A stretch of 30,300 nt of DNA from Carthagonibacter metallireducens. Lineage in GTDB: Bacteria; Gemmatimonadota; Gemmatimonadetes; Palauibacterales; Palauibacteraceae. Shown piece after piece: positions 1 to 7,592 of the stretch. Position numbers and translations under genes: made by a program. The stretch lies in assembly GCA_023554445.1 (NCBI GenBank), contig JAMJQQ010000043.1, forward strand, positions 1 to 30,300, written 5' to 3'. Under the pieces are notes generated by a model. That model ran no database searches. It was not told the origin of the DNA and saw only the letters and a list, made by a program, of their open reading frames with translations. Position 1 is the first letter of the stretch, and each line of letters begins with the position of its first letter.

Positions 1-70
1 GGGCGGCGATGGGTGCCGATACGGGGCGAAGTGCCAGACCTCGGGACCAGAGCCCGGCCAGTGACCTTCG

Positions 71-99
71 TTGACACTCCCGACGATCGTTCCTATGTT
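71..99 (+). promoter_or_regulatory. Sigma70-type promoter of the infC operon
   Basis: TTGACA at 71-76 is a perfect -35 hexamer. After exactly 17 bases comes TATGTT (94-99), a good -10. Initiation is expected near 106, giving a leader of about 225 nt before the infC start. It is the best promoter match I noticed in the window and fits a heavily expressed ribosomal operon. Position and spacing are read directly; activity is inferred. Confidence 0.75.
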
Positions 100-105
100 C
101 GCGCC

Positions 106-332
106 CTGAAACAGGAAAGCGGAGGTGAGCTGCCTCCCACCTTTCGGCGTCCCGCTCGTACCGGGGGTTCTGCCGCCGGGTTCACGAGACGGCGACGCGC
201 GGCGACCGCATTGCGGCCGCGTTCGGCGCATCTCGCCCGGTCGGCTCTGCCGAACCGGGTTTTTTGTCGTCGCGAATCGGCGTTGGACCGTGCCGACCCG
301 TGGCCGATTGGAACGGTCCTGGAAGAGGTGAT
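106..332 (+). ncRNA. Structured 5' leader of infC, candidate attenuator
   Basis: This stretch has no convincing protein gene and lies between a strong promoter and infC. It contains an intrinsic terminator (236-265) well before the gene, so most transcripts could stop at about 160 nt. GTTCGGC at 221-227 is perfectly complementary to GCCGAAC at 249-255, part of the terminator's 3' arm, so pairing them would break the terminator. GCCGGGT at 175-181 could in turn pair with 221-227 through three wobbles. Autoregulatory leaders controlled by L20 are known ahead of infC-rpmI-rplT in Firmicutes, and this has the same architecture without being recognisably the same RNA. Alternatively the 160-nt product could be a separate small RNA such as 6S. 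The first 64 bases may hold the tail of an upstream reading frame ending at TGA 62-64; I cannot identify it. Confidence 0.6.
236..265 (+). terminator. Intrinsic terminator in the infC leader
   Basis: The stem pairs 236-245 (CCCGGTCGGC) with 249-259 (GCCGAACCGGG): ten base pairs, one bulged A at 253 and a three-base loop. It is followed directly by six T residues (260-265). It lies about 70 bases upstream of the infC start and downstream of the promoter at 71-99, so it works either as an attenuator or as the end of a short RNA. Confidence 0.85.
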
Positions 333-848
333 GTGAGCCAGGAAGACCTGCGCGTAAACGAGAGGATCCGGATCAGCCCGGTTCGGCTGATCGACGAGGA
401 GGGCGAACAGGTAGGGATCGTGCCGACCGACGAGGCACGATCGATGGCTGAAGAGAGGGGGCTCGACCTCGTTGAGGTCGCCCCGAACTCCCGCCCTCCG
501 GTCTGCCGGATCATGGACTACGGTAAGTACAAGTACGAGGCGGCGCGGAAGGCACGCGAAGCGAAGAAGCGGCAGCACACGATCACCGTCAAGGAGATCA
601 AGATGCGGCCCAAGATCGAAGAACACGACTTCGGCTTCAAGCTTCGGCACGCCAGGCGATTCCTGGAGGACGGAGACAAAGTCAAGTTCACTCTCCGGTT
701 CCGTGGTCGTGAGATGACCCACCCGGAGCTCGGTGAGAGGGTTCTCGCCCGGGTCAGGGAGGAGTTGGACGAATTGGCCACGGTCGAATCGCCCATGAGG
801 ATGGAGGGCCGCCAGATGACGATGCTGATGGCGCCCCGCAGTACGTAA
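333..848 (+). CDS. infC: Translation initiation factor IF-3
   Basis: IF-3 binds the 30S subunit, keeps it free of 50S and proofreads start-codon/initiator-tRNA pairing. The 171-residue product has the usual length and layout. The N-domain opens with VNERIR (8-13), and the helical linker contains the YGKYKYEAARKAREAKKR segment (63-80). The C-domain has KEIKMRPKIEEHDFGFK (87-103) and ends in the typical MEGRQMT block (158-164). I chose GTG at 333 because the family signature begins a few residues in and a GGAAGAGG purine run (321-328) lies just upstream. A frame extension to TTG at 264 would start inside the leader terminator. infC is often started from a non-ATG codon and autoregulated. It opens the infC-rpmI-rplT operon. 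Confidence 0.96.
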   Translation: MSQEDLRVNERIRISPVRLIDEEGEQVGIVPTDEARSMAEERGLDLVEVAPNSRPPVCRIMDYGKYKYEAARKAREAKKRQHTITVKEIKMRPKIEEHDFGFKLRHARRFLEDGDKVKFTLRFRGREMTHPELGERVLARVREELDELATVESPMRMEGRQMTMLMAPRST

Positions 849-864
849 TCGAGAGGACTCAGAC

Positions 865-1062
865 ATGCCGAAGCAGAAGACCAACCGCTCCGCCGCCAAG
901 CGATTCAGCAAGACGGGGGGTGGACGATACAAGAGGAACAAGGCGTATCGCAGCCACATCCTCACGAAGAAGAGCCCGAAGCGGAAGAGAAACCTGCGCA
1001 AGTCTACCCTGGTTTCGAAGGCCGACGTCAAGCGGGTGAAGCGACTTCTCGGCGGAGGCTGA
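865..1062 (+). CDS. rpmI: Large ribosomal subunit protein bL35
   Basis: This 65-residue, very basic protein is full length for bL35. It shows the family hallmarks: an MPKQKTNRSAAKRF start, a central Gly-Gly-Gly plus Lys/Arg run, the block SHILTKKSPKRKRNLRK (residues 30-46), and a Val-Lys-Arg-rich tail (VKRVKRLL, 55-62). It is a structural protein of the 50S subunit. It lies 16 bases after infC with GAGAGG (851-856) as its ribosome site, in the classic infC-rpmI-rplT order. Confidence 0.96.
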   Translation: MPKQKTNRSAAKRFSKTGGGRYKRNKAYRSHILTKKSPKRKRNLRKSTLVSKADVKRVKRLLGGG

Positions 1063-1118
1063 CCGCCGCATTCAACGAGGCCGGCCGGCTCCTCGTGAGA
1101 CGGCCGCCGGGAACGTAA

Positions 1119-1165
1119 CGCGCTCCGGTCGGGATCGGATTGAGCCCTCCGTCCTCGGGAGCGCG
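1119..1165 (+). other. Inverted repeat in the rpmI-rplT spacer
   Basis: CGCGCTCC (1119-1126) is perfectly complementary to GGAGCGCG (1158-1165), an eight-pair stem around a 31-base loop. The spacer between rpmI and rplT is 123 bases, long for this operon, where these genes are usually close together. No T-run follows, so it is not a normal terminator. It could be an mRNA structure bound by L20 or one that sets rplT translation; this is only a possibility. Confidence 0.35.
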
Positions 1166-1185
1166 CTGGGAAAGAGGGTACAACG

Positions 1186-1542
1186 ATGGCGCGAGCAACC
1201 AGCAGCGTCGCTCGACACAAGCGCAAGAAGAAGATCCTGAAGGAGGCGCGCGGGCAGTTCGGCGCGCGCTCCAAGCTATATCGCACGGCCAAGAACGCGG
1301 TGGAACGTGGTTGGGCGTATTCCTACCGCGATCGCCGGCGCAAGAAGCGCGACTTCCGTCGTCTCTGGATCGCCCGGATCAACGCGGGTGCGCGGCAGCA
1401 CGACCTGTCCTACTCCCGGTTCATCAGCGGACTCCGCAAGGCGGGCGTGGAGTTGAATCGCAAGGTCCTCGCGGACCTGGCCATCCGGGAACCCGAGGCG
1501 TTCGCCGAGCTGGCCCGGATCGCCCGGGAGCACGGAAACTGA
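1186..1542 (+). CDS. rplT: Large ribosomal subunit protein bL20
   Basis: At 118 residues it matches bL20, which binds 23S rRNA early in 50S assembly and represses its own operon in several bacteria. Diagnostic stretches are RHKRKKKILKEARG (10-23), the YSYRDRRRKKRDFRRLWIAR segment (45-64), INAGAR (65-70), and a C-terminal half with LSYSRFISGL (74-83) and LNRKVLADLA (90-99). An AAAGAGGG ribosome site lies about eight bases before the ATG. pheS starts 17 bases after its stop, so it is probably cotranscribed with pheST. Confidence 0.97.
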   Translation: MARATSSVARHKRKKKILKEARGQFGARSKLYRTAKNAVERGWAYSYRDRRRKKRDFRRLWIARINAGARQHDLSYSRFISGLRKAGVELNRKVLADLAIREPEAFAELARIAREHGN

Positions 1543-1559
1543 CTCGAGCCTGAGGGCGC

Positions 1560-2597
1560 ATGGCGAACGAAGGGCCTGCTCTGCGAGAGCGCCTCGAGGA
1601 GATCCGGCGCCGCGGTGTCGCGGCGTTCGAATCCGCGGAATCTCAGGAGGCTCTCGAGGCCGCTCGGATCGAATTCCTCGGTCGTGGAGGCCTCGTCTCC
1701 CGGGCAATGTCGGACTTGAAGGCTCTCCCGGCAGAGGAAAAACCGGCCACGGGTCAGGCCGGAAACCGGGTCAAGAAGGCCCTCGAGGCGCTGCTTGAGG
1801 TCCGATCGGCAGCGATCGCCGCTGCGGAGTCCGGCGAGACCGATGAGGTCACAGACCTCACCCTTCCGGGCCGCAGGACATGGCAGGGAGGTGTCCACCC
1901 GGTCACGCGCGTGATCGACGAGGTGTGCGAAATCTTCCGTGAGATCGGATTCACGATCGCCACGGGCCCCGAAATCGAGTCCGACTGGCACAACTTCACC
2001 TCCCTGAACATTCCGCTGGATCATCCGGCGGCCGACATGCACGATACGTTCTACCTGGATCAGGGCGTTCTGCTGCGTACACACACCTCGCCGGTCCAGG
2101 CCCGTATCATGCTGGAGCATGATCCGCCCGTCAGAGTGCTCGCGCCGGGACTGGTGTTCCGCCGCGACCCCTGGGATGCCTCCCATGCCCCGGCTTTCGA
2201 GCAGATCGAAGGACTGGCGGTCGACGAGGGCATCGACTTCGTCGAGTTTCGGGCGGCCATCGACTTCTTCGTGCATCGCTTTTTCGGCACCGGGACGCGC
2301 ACCCGGTTCAGGCCATCGTACTTCCCGTTCACCGAGCCATCGGCCGAGGTGGACGTGACCTGTTTCCTCTGCGAGGGTTCGGGCTGCTCCACCTGCAAGG
2401 GCACCGGCTGGGTGGAGATCATGGGGAGCGGTATGGTGAACCCTGCCGTCTTCGAGGCCGTGGGATACGACTCGGAGCGATTCACGGGATACGCATTCGG
2501 AATGGGGCCGGCTCGGATCGCGCTGCTGAGATACAGAATCCCCGACATTCGCCTCCTCTACGAAGGCGACGCCGCGTTCCTGGAGCAGTTCCGCTGA
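1560..2597 (+). CDS. pheS: Phenylalanyl-tRNA synthetase alpha subunit
   Basis: PheS is the catalytic subunit of the (alpha-beta)2 enzyme that charges tRNA-Phe. The 345-residue product has an N-terminal coiled-coil arm (about 1-90) and a class II core. Visible signatures are GFTIATGPEIESDWHNF (130-146), RTHTSPVQAR (173-182), motif 2 with GLVFRRD (197-203), the Phe pocket FPFTEPSAEVDV (255-266), and motif 3 from GMGPARIALL (314-323). Four cysteines (C268, C271, C276, C279) form a CxxC-x4-CxxC cluster inside the core, a known feature of one PheS subgroup and possibly a metal knuckle. Its stop overlaps the pheT start by one base (TGATG), so the subunits are probably translationally coupled for equal amounts. 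Confidence 0.97.
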   Translation: MANEGPALRERLEEIRRRGVAAFESAESQEALEAARIEFLGRGGLVSRAMSDLKALPAEEKPATGQAGNRVKKALEALLEVRSAAIAAAESGETDEVTDLTLPGRRTWQGGVHPVTRVIDEVCEIFREIGFTIATGPEIESDWHNFTSLNIPLDHPAADMHDTFYLDQGVLLRTHTSPVQARIMLEHDPPVRVLAPGLVFRRDPWDASHAPAFEQIEGLAVDEGIDFVEFRAAIDFFVHRFFGTGTRTRFRPSYFPFTEPSAEVDVTCFLCEGSGCSTCKGTGWVEIMGSGMVNPAVFEAVGYDSERFTGYAFGMGPARIALLRYRIPDIRLLYEGDAAFLEQFR

Positions 2598-5077
2598 TGG
2601 ACGTCTCGGTTAACTGGCTGAGGGCTCTCGTGCCCGGTCTCGAGGGGTCTGCCCAGGAGCTTGCCGATCGGATCAGTCTCGGGGCGATTCCGGTCGACCG
2701 CGTGATCCCGGTCGGAGACGACCTGGCAGGCATCGTGATTGCACGAGTGACCGAAGCTCGCCCGCACCCCAATGCCGATCGTCTGACTCTCTGCCGGGTG
2801 GATGCCGGGACCGGCGAGCCGATCGACGTGGTCTGCGGGGCGCCGAACGTCGAAGAGGGAGCGCTCTACCCGTACGTGGCTCCGGGGCATGAACTTCCGG
2901 GCGGCTTCCGGATCGAATCGCGCAAGATCCGGGGTGAAATGAGCCACGGCATGCTCTGCTCGGAAAAGGAGCTCGAGCTGGGTCGGGACGCCGGTGGGAT
3001 CATGAAGCTCGAAGGGGACTTCGAGCCGGGCGCCAGCTTCGCCTCGGCCATGTCGCTGCCCGACGCTCGGCTCGAGCTCGATCTGACGCCCAACCGGATC
3101 GACCTGGCCTGTCACGCCGGCGTGGCGCGAGAGCTGGCTCCGGAGGGCGGGACGGGTGTCGTTCTGACGGAGTTCCCGGGTCCCGGGTGGGAGCCCGTGT
3201 GGATCGATGGCCGCACGGGAGCGGAATCGAACGGGGTCAGGATTCGTATCGCGGACGCGGATCGCTGTTTCCGGTATCTCGGGGCGATCATCCGCGGCGT
3301 GCGCGTCGGGCCGTCGCCGGCATGGCTCCAGGCCCGACTCAGAGGCGCAGGTGCGAGACCGATCAACAACGTCGTCGATGCCACGAACTACATCCTGCTC
3401 GAATCGAACCAGCCACTTCACGCATTCGATCTCGAAAAGCTGGCCGGATCCGGGATTCAGGTCCGCGCGGCTCGAGCTGGTGAGGAGCTTCGCACTCTGG
3501 ACGGGGAGAAGCACGTTCTGACTCCTGCCTGCACCGTGATTGCCGACGAAGACGGCGCTGTCGCGCTCGCTGGCGTGATGGGTGGCCAGGAGAGCGAGGT
3601 CTCGCCCGAGACAGTCGATCTCCTCATCGAGTGCGCCTCCTTCGATCCGACCCATACACGCCATACGGCGGCGGAAACGGGCCTCGCGACGGACGCCTCG
3701 TACCGGTTCGAGCGGGGAATCGACGAGGTCGGGCTGGAGGCGGCCCTGACACGCTGCGTGCAGCTGATTCTCGCGATTGCCGGCGGCGAAGCGGACACGG
3801 AGGGGATCCGCGTCGGAGGGCTCCCGCCTTCGCTTGCCGTGGCCGAGCTGCGACCCGAACGGGTGCGGCAGGTTCTCGGACTGGATCTGTCGTCCGCCCG
3901 GATCGAGGAGCTGCTGTCGCCACTCGGGTTCGGTCTGCGGTCCGACGGCACCAGGGAGCTGCTTCGCTTCGACGTGCCGGGCTGGCGGGGCGACGTGAGA
4001 ACGGAATCCGACCTGCTCGAGGAAGTCGCACGCCGTCACGGATACGACGCCTTCCCGTCCGAGCCGAGGAGCTTCCGGCCGAGCTCCGTACCCGACGCGC
4101 CGGATCACGAAAGAGGCGATCGTGTTCGCCGATTCTTCGCGGGAGAAGGATTCCTGGAGGCGCGCAGCTTGCCGTTCGTTACGGAGCGCAGGTCCGCCGC
4201 AGACAGAGTCCCGCTTCTCAGGCCACTTTCGAGAGCAGAAGGATTCCTGCGCACGGACCTGGCATCCGTGCTCCTGAGCCGGGTGGAGCACAACTGGCTT
4301 CGCGGCAGACGGAGCGTTCGGCTGTTCGAGGTCGGGACCGCGTTCGGTTCGCGAAGTCCCCGGCCGGAAGCTCCACCTGCCGATCCCTCCCCGGATGAGC
4401 GGGACGCCGCGAATCCGTTCGCCGAAGAGCGACGATTCGCATTCGTGATAACCGGCGATCGATCCCCCGATCACTGGCAAGGCTCGGCGTCTGAAGTGGA
4501 CCTGTGGGACCTCAAGGGTATCGTCGAACAGCTGGCAGAGACCTTCGACCTCGGTCCGGTGGCACCGTTCGCGGGCCGGGTGGACGAGTGCCAGCGTCCG
4601 TTCGGGTGGGGAATGTGGCTGCACGATGAGGCGTTCGAAGTAGGTGACGGGGAATGCCTCGCCGGCATCGCCGGACGCGTCGATTCTCGGGCCCTCGACG
4701 CCCCGCCGTGGGCGAGCCCGGTATTCGCCGGCGAATTTCGGCTGGGTGCGGTTCAGGTTGCGGACCGCCGGCGGTTCGAGCCGCTGCCACAGTATCCGGC
4801 CGTCGCTCGTGACCTGGCATTCACGCTCGCATCGACCGTCCCGGCGTCCGAGGTTGAATCCGCGATCCGGCTTGCGGCCCCGCCGCTTCTGTCGAACCTG
4901 CAGTTGTTCGACGTATATGAAGGGGAAGGGGTGGAAGAGGGTCGCAGGAGCCTCGCCTGGCGCCTGGTGTTCCGCGCCCCGGACCGGACGCTGACCGATG
5001 GAGAGGTCGATGAGGCCATGACCGCCATTCTCAGACGACTGGAGGCAGATTTCGATGTCCGAATCCGAGCCTCGTGA
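2597..5077 (+). CDS. pheT: Phenylalanyl-tRNA synthetase beta subunit
   Basis: PheT carries tRNA recognition and editing for the PheST complex. The 826-residue length is normal. Domains in order: an EMAP-II-like tRNA-binding fold (about 40-150) with ARPHPNADRLTLCRV; the B3/B4 editing domain (about 210-400) with NNVVDATNYILLE and QPLHAFD; B5 (about 405-480); the catalytic-like core; and a C-terminal ferredoxin-fold anticodon-binding domain (about 735-826) beginning near LPQYPAVARDLAF. It starts on the ATG that overlaps the pheS stop. The last 23 bases overlap the start of the next small gene, extending the operon. Confidence 0.97.
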   Translation: MDVSVNWLRALVPGLEGSAQELADRISLGAIPVDRVIPVGDDLAGIVIARVTEARPHPNADRLTLCRVDAGTGEPIDVVCGAPNVEEGALYPYVAPGHELPGGFRIESRKIRGEMSHGMLCSEKELELGRDAGGIMKLEGDFEPGASFASAMSLPDARLELDLTPNRIDLACHAGVARELAPEGGTGVVLTEFPGPGWEPVWIDGRTGAESNGVRIRIADADRCFRYLGAIIRGVRVGPSPAWLQARLRGAGARPINNVVDATNYILLESNQPLHAFDLEKLAGSGIQVRAARAGEELRTLDGEKHVLTPACTVIADEDGAVALAGVMGGQESEVSPETVDLLIECASFDPTHTRHTAAETGLATDASYRFERGIDEVGLEAALTRCVQLILAIAGGEADTEGIRVGGLPPSLAVAELRPERVRQVLGLDLSSARIEELLSPLGFGLRSDGTRELLRFDVPGWRGDVRTESDLLEEVARRHGYDAFPSEPRSFRPSSVPDAPDHERGDRVRRFFAGEGFLEARSLPFVTERRSAADRVPLLRPLSRAEGFLRTDLASVLLSRVEHNWLRGRRSVRLFEVGTAFGSRSPRPEAPPADPSPDERDAANPFAEERRFAFVITGDRSPDHWQGSASEVDLWDLKGIVEQLAETFDLGPVAPFAGRVDECQRPFGWGMWLHDEAFEVGDGECLAGIAGRVDSRALDAPPWASPVFAGEFRLGAVQVADRRRFEPLPQYPAVARDLAFTLASTVPASEVESAIRLAAPPLLSNLQLFDVYEGEGVEEGRRSLAWRLVFRAPDRTLTDGEVDEAMTAILRRLEADFDVRIRAS

Positions 5078-5372
5078 AGGGGTGACCCTCGAGCACGAAC
5101 TCGAGGGCCTCGAGCGTGCCGTGGGGGCGCTCCTGGACGAGCTGGGCCGTCTCCGAAGCCGTGCGACTGCGGCAGAGGAGAAGCACGACAGGTTGGAGAA
5201 GAGCCTTCTGGAGTCCCGGACCGACGGTTCGGACCCCGAGGCTCTCGAGCGCAGAATCCAGCAGTTGAACGAAGAAAACGATCAACTCAAGTCGGTCATA
5301 GCGGAAGCGCGAGAACGGGCGATGGGCATTCGTTCCCGCCTCGTCGTGATCGAGGACGAGACCGCCGACTGA
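5055..5372 (+). CDS. Small coiled-coil protein, ZapB-like in form
   Basis: This 105-residue acidic protein is almost entirely predicted coiled coil. Heptad-like Leu spacing runs through LEHELEGLERAVGALLDEL (13-31) and again around LERRIQQLNEENDQLKSVI (63-81). It has no signal peptide or membrane segment. It starts inside the end of pheT and is followed 28 bases later by a zapA-type gene. Small coiled-coil partners next to zapA are common, and ZapB plays that role in enterobacteria, so a Z-ring or scaffold function is plausible. That is inferred from position and shape; no diagnostic motif supports a firm name. Confidence 0.75.
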   Translation: MSESEPREGVTLEHELEGLERAVGALLDELGRLRSRATAAEEKHDRLEKSLLESRTDGSDPEALERRIQQLNEENDQLKSVIAEARERAMGIRSRLVVIEDETAD

Positions 5373-5400
5373 AATCGACCCCCCGCCGCCGGAGGCAGAG

Positions 5401-5739
5401 TTGGACGATCAGACCCCCCCTGTGCGCGTTACGATCTTCGGAGAGGAGTACTCCATCCGCTCGGAAAAGGGGGAGGAGTACACGCAAGCCTGTGCCCGTC
5501 ACGTGGACGAACTGATTCAGGAGGCGCACCTCCGGACCAGGGTTCCGGAGCCGCATAAGGCGGCGATCCTCGCCGCGATGCAGATCACGGATCAACTGTA
5601 TCGGACGCGTGCGGCCAGCCAGTCGCAGTCCCGATTGCTTTCGGAACGTATGGCCGGTCTCAGAGCGCGAATCGAGGCCGCACTCGGCCAGGGCGGAGAG
5701 CCCCACTTCGAACAGGGGAACCTGACGCCCGAGGTCTGA
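5401..5739 (+). CDS. zapA: Cell division protein ZapA family
   Basis: ZapA bundles FtsZ filaments and stabilises the Z-ring. The 112-residue protein has the family form. An N-terminal beta segment has VRVTIFGEEYSIRS (8-21), then YTQACARHVDELIQEA (28-43). A long C-terminal helix follows with AAILAAMQITDQLYR (55-69) and a coiled coil to about residue 95. The start is TTG at 5401, with a GGAGG ribosome site about seven bases upstream. The last ~15 residues are a loose acidic tail. It lies in the pheST operon beside a coiled-coil gene; a pheST-zapA linkage is known in Firmicutes and others. The family call is sound, the division role is by homology. Confidence 0.88.
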   Translation: MDDQTPPVRVTIFGEEYSIRSEKGEEYTQACARHVDELIQEAHLRTRVPEPHKAAILAAMQITDQLYRTRAASQSQSRLLSERMAGLRARIEAALGQGGEPHFEQGNLTPEV

Positions 5740-5972
5740 AGCCGCCTTGCGAGCAGGGTGAATTTCGGACACTATGGAACAGGGATTCAGCGGCCTGCGC
5801 CGGCGGTGACCCGGCTCAGTTTCGTCATAGATCATATGCTCCGTCGCGCCGCAGAGCGTCTCGGAGCCCTGACGAGCCGGAGGCCGGCGGACCCGAGGGT
5901 ACGCCGGCCATTTTCGTAGTACATACCTCGGCCGCCGAGCGGCCGTTCAGCCGATAGATAGATGGAGACAGC
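5740..5972 (+). other. Structured spacer between zapA and rny
   Basis: This stretch of 233 bases has no credible gene. It contains several GC-rich inverted repeats, the clearest being the hairpin at 5882-5914. In many bacteria 6S RNA (ssrS) lies just downstream of zapA. Here 5740-5880 is about the right length and position, but I could not recognise the conserved 6S bubble, so I do not call it. A promoter for rny may also lie here; I see no good hexamer pair. Confidence 0.4.
5882..5914 (+). terminator. Hairpin terminator after the pheST-zapA operon
   Basis: GGCCGGCG (5882-5889) pairs perfectly with CGCCGGCC (5902-5909), and ACC/GGT inside the loop can extend the stem. ATTTTCG follows, a short T-run. 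It probably ends the infC-zapA transcript about 60 bases before rny, or attenuates read-through into rny. The weak T-run leaves efficiency uncertain. Confidence 0.55.
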
Positions 5973-7547
5973 ATGGAACCCGTAAGCGCATTGATCGCCG
6001 CAGCGGTGGGGATCGTACTGGGGGCGGGGGTCGGGGTGTTCGCCGGTCGCCGGATGGAAGCCCGACAGGCCGAACTGACACGAGGCACCGCGCAGGCAGA
6101 AGCTCGGGGCATACTCGAGGCGGCGGAACGCGAGGCGGGCACGCTGAAGCGCTCGGCCGAGCTGGCCGGCAAGGAAGAGGGATTTCGCCTTCGCGACGAA
6201 CAGCTTCGGGATGTGGAGGATCGGCGGAGCGAGCTGGAAAAGCTGGAGAAACGTGTCGCGGAGCGGGAGGAATCTCTCGAGAAGAAGCTGGACGCGATGG
6301 ATCAGCGCCAGGAGCGTGTCGCCACCAGGGAGGAGGCGGCACTGGCGCGCGAGAAGGAGCTCGAGAGTGCTCGCCAGGAGGTAGAGAAGGGGCACGCCGA
6401 GCTGGCCGGAAAGCTCGAACAGCTGGCCGGGATGTCTGCCGCCGACGCGCGTGCCCGGCTGATCGAGCGCATTGAGGAAGAGGCGAAGGCAGACGCGGCC
6501 CAGAGCGTGAGGGAGATACGCGAGCGGAGCCGCCGCGAAGCCGAGCGCGAGGCCAAGAAGATCATCGCCATGTCGATTCAGCGCATGGCCGTGGACCACT
6601 CCTCCGAGATCACCGTCTCGGTAGTTCCGTTGCCCAGCGATGACATGAAAGGCCGGATCATCGGTCGGGAGGGGCGGAACATTCGCTCATTCGAGCACGC
6701 CACGGGCGTGGATGTGGTGGTGGACGATACGCCCGAAGCCGTCATCCTCTCCAGCTTCGATCCGGTCCGCCGCGAGATCGCCCGAATCGCCATGGAACGA
6801 CTCGTCTCCGACGGTCGCATTCACCCGGGTCGGATCGAGGAGGTCGTGGAGAAGGCCAGCGAGGATGTCCGGGCAGAAATGCACGAAGCGGCTGAGCAGG
6901 TGCTCTACGAGCTCGGAATCCACGGTCTGCACCCGCAGCTGGTGGAGGTCCTGGGTAACCTTCGGTTCCGCACCTCCTACGGACAGAACCAGTTGGCGCA
7001 CGCCCGCGAAGTAGCGCTCCTGGCGGCAAATATGGCTTCCGAACTGGGCCTGGATGTCGAGATGACGAAGCGCATGGGCCTGCTTCACGACATCGGGAAA
7101 GGACTGACCCACACCCAGGAGGGCAGCCACGTAGAGATCGGCTACGAGCTCTGCAAGCGGCACCAGGAGCCGGACGCCGTGCTCAACGCGATAGTGGCCC
7201 ATCACGGGGAGGAGCCTGCCCGCTATGCTGAGACGTTCCTGGTCACGGCTGCCGACGCGATCTCGGGAGCCCGCCCGGGTGCGCGCCGCGAGTCCTTCGA
7301 GCATTACGTCAAGCGACTGGAGAAGCTGGAGGAGATCGCGCAGTCCTACGCCGGTGTGTCCAAGGTGTACGCAATTCAAGCGGGACGCGAGATCCGAATC
7401 CTGGTCATGCCCGAGAAGATCACCGACGAGGAGATGGCGACGCTCAGCGAGGAAACTGCGCGTCGGATCGAGGAAGAACTGCAGTACCCCGGCCAGATCA
7501 AGGTCGTCGTCGTCCGCGAGACGCGAGCCGTCAACTTCGCACGCTGA
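5973..7547 (+). CDS. rny: Ribonuclease Y
   Basis: RNase Y is a membrane-anchored endoribonuclease that starts mRNA turnover. The 524-residue protein shows the full family plan. An N-terminal transmembrane anchor (about 4-26, SALIAAAVGIVLGAGVGVFA) is followed by a long charged coiled coil (30-200). The KH domain (about 205-270) has GRIIGREGRNIRSFE, and the HD domain carries LLHDIGKGLTH near residue 370 plus IVAHHGEE near 410. The C-terminus reads PGQIKVVVVRETRAVNFA. The start is ATG with a GGAGAC ribosome site. Having RNase Y in a diderm is informative, since many proteobacteria use RNase E instead; no RNase E is visible here, but the window is small. folD follows 45 bases later. Confidence 0.97.
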   Translation: MEPVSALIAAAVGIVLGAGVGVFAGRRMEARQAELTRGTAQAEARGILEAAEREAGTLKRSAELAGKEEGFRLRDEQLRDVEDRRSELEKLEKRVAEREESLEKKLDAMDQRQERVATREEAALAREKELESARQEVEKGHAELAGKLEQLAGMSAADARARLIERIEEEAKADAAQSVREIRERSRREAEREAKKIIAMSIQRMAVDHSSEITVSVVPLPSDDMKGRIIGREGRNIRSFEHATGVDVVVDDTPEAVILSSFDPVRREIARIAMERLVSDGRIHPGRIEEVVEKASEDVRAEMHEAAEQVLYELGIHGLHPQLVEVLGNLRFRTSYGQNQLAHAREVALLAANMASELGLDVEMTKRMGLLHDIGKGLTHTQEGSHVEIGYELCKRHQEPDAVLNAIVAHHGEEPARYAETFLVTAADAISGARPGARRESFEHYVKRLEKLEEIAQSYAGVSKVYAIQAGREIRILVMPEKITDEEMATLSEETARRIEEELQYPGQIKVVVVRETRAVNFAR

Positions 7548-7592
7548 CACGATGCCTTCCGAGCCGCCAAACGAGTCACTCCGGAGGAATCG

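Noticed and set aside
125..331. Possible 68-codon leader peptide starting at GTG 125
   Set aside because: It has no codon run suggestive of attenuation by a charged tRNA, and its end overlaps the infC ribosome site only by chance; the leader is better explained by RNA structure.
264..332. Upstream TTG extension of infC
   Set aside because: The start codon lies in the T-run of the leader terminator, and the extra 23 residues are not part of IF-3.
93..1292. 399-codon open frame on the minus strand across infC, rpmI and rplT
   Set aside because: It overlaps three conserved ribosomal-operon genes and the infC leader; it encodes no recognisable protein.
2558..4624. 688-codon open frame on the minus strand
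   Set aside because: It is antisense to pheT, a certain gene, and is Arg/Pro/His-rich without domains. Long antisense frames are expected at this GC content.
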